From the NCBI GenBank assembly GCA_041392665.1, contig JAWKLQ010000020.1, positions 62,001-126,000 on the forward strand: a stretch of DNA of 64,000 bases. The letters are read 5' to 3'. Below the pieces are notes generated by a model, which did not search any database, was not told the DNA's origin, and saw only the letters and a program-made list of their open reading frames with translations. Positions 61,438 through 64,000 of this stretch are shown piece by piece. Position 1 is the first letter of the stretch, and each line of letters begins with the position of its first letter. Position numbers and translations under genes: made by a program. Source of the DNA: Flavilitoribacter sp020436695 (GTDB lineage Bacteria > Bacteroidota > Bacteroidia > Chitinophagales > Saprospiraceae).

Positions 61438-62758
61438 AAAACAACCGAAAAAGCTGGATCAGTTGTTCCAACAGGGGTCGGAACAGTATGATTTTGAATA
61501 TAACCCGGAAGCCTGGCAACGGATGGAAGCCCTATTGGACCGGGATAAGCGCCGCCGGGGTCTGATCTGGTGGTGGGGTATTTTGCTGTTGCTGCTGTTG
61601 GCCGGGATGTCCTGGTGGTTCGCGCGGGAAGAAACAAATTTGAACAAAGAAGGTGTCTCTATTGAAAAAAACAAAGCTGATCATTCCGGAAATGACCAAG
61701 TGCAAGATCCGGGACCTGTAATACAGGAGGAGAACGGGGAGGGCAATTCGATTGGCAAAAACAAATTAGAAAGTTCAGCCACGAAGGACAAGGCTGAAAC
61801 AACAACTGAAACAGCTAAAAAACTACCTAATCCTCCAGCCGTAAAAACGGATGTCCGCACGGAGAAGAGCACAAAGGAAAAGAAAATAAAGACAAATTCC
61901 ACGCCCATTGCTGCACAGGGTGTCAATGAAATCGGTAAAGACCCGGAAGAGTCTATTGCTAAATCCGGTCAGAATGTTCCACCACATATCAATGAGGAAG
62001 AAAACGAACCGGATAAGTCGGGTGTGGCTGAATTGGAAGAAATAGTACTTTTACCACTGCCGTCTCCGCTACCTTATCGCCTCCTGATTCATCAATCGAC
62101 GGTTGCGGATCAACTACCTGAAATTTCCTATGAAACCGTTTCAAAAAAAGAAATAAAGACCAATCCTCATAATTTCTTTCTGATCGGTTTGCCGATGGCT
62201 GTAGAAGTGACGGTTACGGACACTGAACACCCCACTAAAGTGGACCTGAAAGCCGGCCTGCAACTGGAATATTTCTACCAGGGCCGGTACAGTATTAGTC
62301 TGGGTGCCAATTACGTCCGAAAATCATACGTTGCCGGGGAAGGGGCCTATAAACCGCCCGTAGGTTTTTGGACCCGCAAGATCGCTCCGCAATCCACTAC
62401 GGGGTATTGCCGTATACTGGAAGTGCCGGTACTGATCGGTTACTATCCCACGGGCATGCTTCGCTCCGGCTTTTTTGCCAAAGCCGGTTTTACTTCGTTT
62501 TTCATGCTCAAGGAACGTTATTATTTTCACTACGATCTTCCCGATGAAGACCTGGTGAAAAAGTGGTATGGTACGAACGAATATCGCCACTGGTTTGCTA
62601 TTGGTCAGGTCACTGCGGGCTACCACCTGAAGCTTTCTCATCGTGCATCCTTGCAGCTGGCGCCCTATTTTCAGTTGCCGCTTACCGGTCTGGGGCACGG
62701 TAAGGTGAAACTCTGGAGTTTGGGTATGAGTGCCGGATTTAATTATCGGGTGAATTGA
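61430..62758 (+). CDS. anti-sigma-like membrane protein with C-terminal beta-barrel domain
   Basis: The ATG at 61430 overlaps the sigma gene stop; a start at 61421 is less likely. Residues 1-43 form a short cytosolic helical segment (LDQLFQQGSEQYDFEYNPEA) such as anti-sigma factors use. One TM helix (about 44-64) follows, then a Lys/Glu/Ser-rich disordered linker (about 70-210), then a domain of about 190 residues with barrel-type strands (YSISLGANYVRKSY, SGFFAKAGFTSFFML, SLGMSAGFNYRVN). This would span inner membrane, periplasm and outer membrane in one chain and could pass an outer-membrane signal to the sigma factor (inference). Confidence 0.8.
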   Translation: MSEKQPKKLDQLFQQGSEQYDFEYNPEAWQRMEALLDRDKRRRGLIWWWGILLLLLLAGMSWWFAREETNLNKEGVSIEKNKADHSGNDQVQDPGPVIQEENGEGNSIGKNKLESSATKDKAETTTETAKKLPNPPAVKTDVRTEKSTKEKKIKTNSTPIAAQGVNEIGKDPEESIAKSGQNVPPHINEEENEPDKSGVAELEEIVLLPLPSPLPYRLLIHQSTVADQLPEISYETVSKKEIKTNPHNFFLIGLPMAVEVTVTDTEHPTKVDLKAGLQLEYFYQGRYSISLGANYVRKSYVAGEGAYKPPVGFWTRKIAPQSTTGYCRILEVPVLIGYYPTGMLRSGFFAKAGFTSFFMLKERYYFHYDLPDEDLVKKWYGTNEYRHWFAIGQVTAGYHLKLSHRASLQLAPYFQLPLTGLGHGKVKLWSLGMSAGFNYRVN

Positions 62759-63037
62759 TATAGGTCAGTAGTAAGTCAATTGGTCGTGCTGTATATAGGG
62801 CAAAACTTGTTCCGATGGCTATCCCGCGCCTTAAATTCCTAAAGGATGATGCCATTTCGCGGGTAGATTTCCCTTCAGGGTTAAGGGCGCGGGGAGCTAA
62901 AAGGCTTGATTCTGTTTTTTTGTCTTGTACACAATTAGTAGCAACAAAAATAAATTCCTTACCGCACGCAGCCTTTTCCTTTCTTTTCTTGTATTGGGGG
63001 CATAGACGAAAGCATTATTAAATCAATTGATCCCTCA

Positions 63038-64000
63038 ATGAAAAACACATTTTTACCCTTACGCAACATCTCATTCTTCCTTCTATCACTGCTATTGAGC
63101 ATTTCCGCCGCTGCACAGGAAGATATTCAACGCTCTACCGATCCTACTTTAGGTGATATTCTGGTTGATGCCGATGGTTACACCCTTTACTATTTCTCAC
63201 GGGATGCGAGCCCGGACGCCTCGGCCTGTACCGATGGTTGCCTTAACGTCTGGCCGGTTTTTTATGTAGAAAACCCAAGTGTTGGAACTGGACTGGATGC
63301 GGCAGACTTCGGCTCTTTCGAGCGAACCGATGGGGCCATGCAAACTACCTACAAAGGCTGGCCATTGTATTATTTTGCCAGTGACGCCAATGTAGGAGAC
63401 ACCAACGGAGAAGGCGTGAACAATATCTGGTTTGTGGCCAAACCTGATTATGGCATCATGTTGCTGAATGACGCGCTGGTTGGACTCAACGGAGTGACCT
63501 ACAACAGTATGTACGAGCCGGGTACAGAGACCGTGCAATTTTTTGTCGATGCTGCCGGGCGTACACTGTACACCTTTAAACCGGACCGTTTCAATCAGAA
63601 CAACTTCACAGCTGAGGATTTCAGCAACAATGCGGTCTGGCCTATCTATGAAGAAGATCTGGGTAGTATTCCTTCTACGCTGGATGCCGGCCTGTTTGAT
63701 GTGATCGACGTATTCGGCCGCCAACAGCTCACTTACAAAGGCTGGCCGCTGTATTATTTCGGTCAGGATGCAGAGCGGGGTGACACCAAAGGAGTATCCG
63801 TACCGCAACCCGGTGTTTGGCCGGTGGCGGTGGCTGGAGTGGAAGAGGCCCTTCCGGCCATTAATATCCAACTGGCTGAAGATCCCGCACTGGGGCAGGT
63901 GCTGACTGACGGTAACGGCAATACGCTCTACTACTTTACCCGGGATGCTACTCCTGATGCCTCGACCTGTACCGGAGGCTGCCTGAATGTCTGGCCGGTT
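63038..64000 (+). CDS. secreted repeat lipoprotein-type protein (COG4315/Lipoprotein_15-like), cut by the window end
   Basis: The ATG at 63038 begins a signal peptide (MKNTFLPLRNISFFLLSLLL, ending AAAQ). The frame is open to the last base, 321 codons. It contains repeats of the secreted COG4315 type: TLYYFSRDASPDAS with CTDGCLNVWPV, then YKGWPLYYFASDANVGDTNG, YKGWPLYYFGQDAERGDTKG and again TLYYFTRDATPDAS with CTGGCLNVWPV at the edge. Each unit has a paired Cys. Function is unknown in the family. The 62759-63037 spacer has one AGTAAGTC word copy and nothing else clear. Confidence 0.9.
   Translation, partial: MKNTFLPLRNISFFLLSLLLSISAAAQEDIQRSTDPTLGDILVDADGYTLYYFSRDASPDASACTDGCLNVWPVFYVENPSVGTGLDAADFGSFERTDGAMQTTYKGWPLYYFASDANVGDTNGEGVNNIWFVAKPDYGIMLLNDALVGLNGVTYNSMYEPGTETVQFFVDAAGRTLYTFKPDRFNQNNFTAEDFSNNAVWPIYEEDLGSIPSTLDAGLFDVIDVFGRQQLTYKGWPLYYFGQDAERGDTKGVSVPQPGVWPVAVAGVEEALPAINIQLAEDPALGQVLTDGNGNTLYYFTRDATPDASTCTGGCLNVWPV

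Overview
The window looks like chromosome of a Bacteroidota bacterium, most likely a Saprospiria/Lewinella-like marine or freshwater lineage. Supporting signs are several secreted proteins with a C-terminal type IX secretion (T9SS) sorting domain (PNP motif followed by a GxYxL-like strand), promoters of the Bacteroidota type (TTTG, about 17-21 bases, TAnnTTTG), starts without a clear Shine-Dalgarno sequence, planctomycete-type PSD1/DUF1501 pairs, Tat-exported Gfo/Idh/MocA oxidoreductases, and PorT-like beta-barrels. The genus assignment is inference; there is no rRNA here.

Layout. (1) 1-6892, minus strand: a CHAT peptidase, an nSTAND-type ATPase, a membrane-anchored beta-propeller protein and two secreted proteins of unknown function. 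The ATPase and propeller ORFs look like two halves of one nSTAND gene separated by a short repeat, and that repeat occurs inverted on the other side of the ATPase. (2) 7022-10172: glycolytic gap-pgk and two identical tRNA-Glu genes, with unusual intergenic hairpins. (3) 10432-15466: the most interesting locus, a probable ribosomally synthesised and modified peptide (RiPP) cluster. An AraC-type regulator precedes a subtilisin-like protease of the cyanobactin PatA/PatG family and three consecutive short genes. Each short gene encodes the same 12-residue N-terminal signature followed by a core with exactly six cysteines; a Rho-independent terminator closes the array. A fourth copy of the leader with a four-Cys core is fused in frame to the end of a separate 191-residue protein. 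No YcaO, radical SAM or transporter gene is visible. (4) 15790-18117: a membrane protein and a graveyard of truncated or frameshifted genes. (5) 18101-32229: an exonuclease-RecQ-UvrD triple fusion, a broken WG-repeat protein, a TolB-propeller/gamma-glutamyltranspeptidase fusion, and a lipid locus (a frameshifted fatty-acid desaturase followed by a FAAL-ACP-thioester reductase megaprotein). (6) 32349-40084: secreted T9SS proteins, a CotH-like protein and a lipoprotein. (7) 40230-55350, minus strand: a carbohydrate-utilisation block (sugar isomerase-like protein, two Tat-exported oxidoreductases, a GH78-like enzyme, a pappalysin-like metalloprotease, a GH16 glucanase lipoprotein, a 2OG-Fe(II) oxygenase, DUF1501 and PSD1 proteins). 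(8) 55439-64000: a VWA protein, a beta-barrel, a GNAT-like protein, a GH31 glucosidase, an ECF sigma factor overlapping a trans-envelope anti-sigma/beta-barrel candidate, and a repeat protein cut by the window end.

Two general features stand out. Many genes carry a single clean frame break (left edge, about 17245, 18052, 23588, 28071, 34710), which may be sequencing errors or real decay. Many intergenic spaces hold long imperfect hairpins built from repeated short words (GGGTATTAGGTACTGGGTA-like, AAGTCGTAAGTC-like, GATGCTGTGATGCTG-like), which no coding feature explains.
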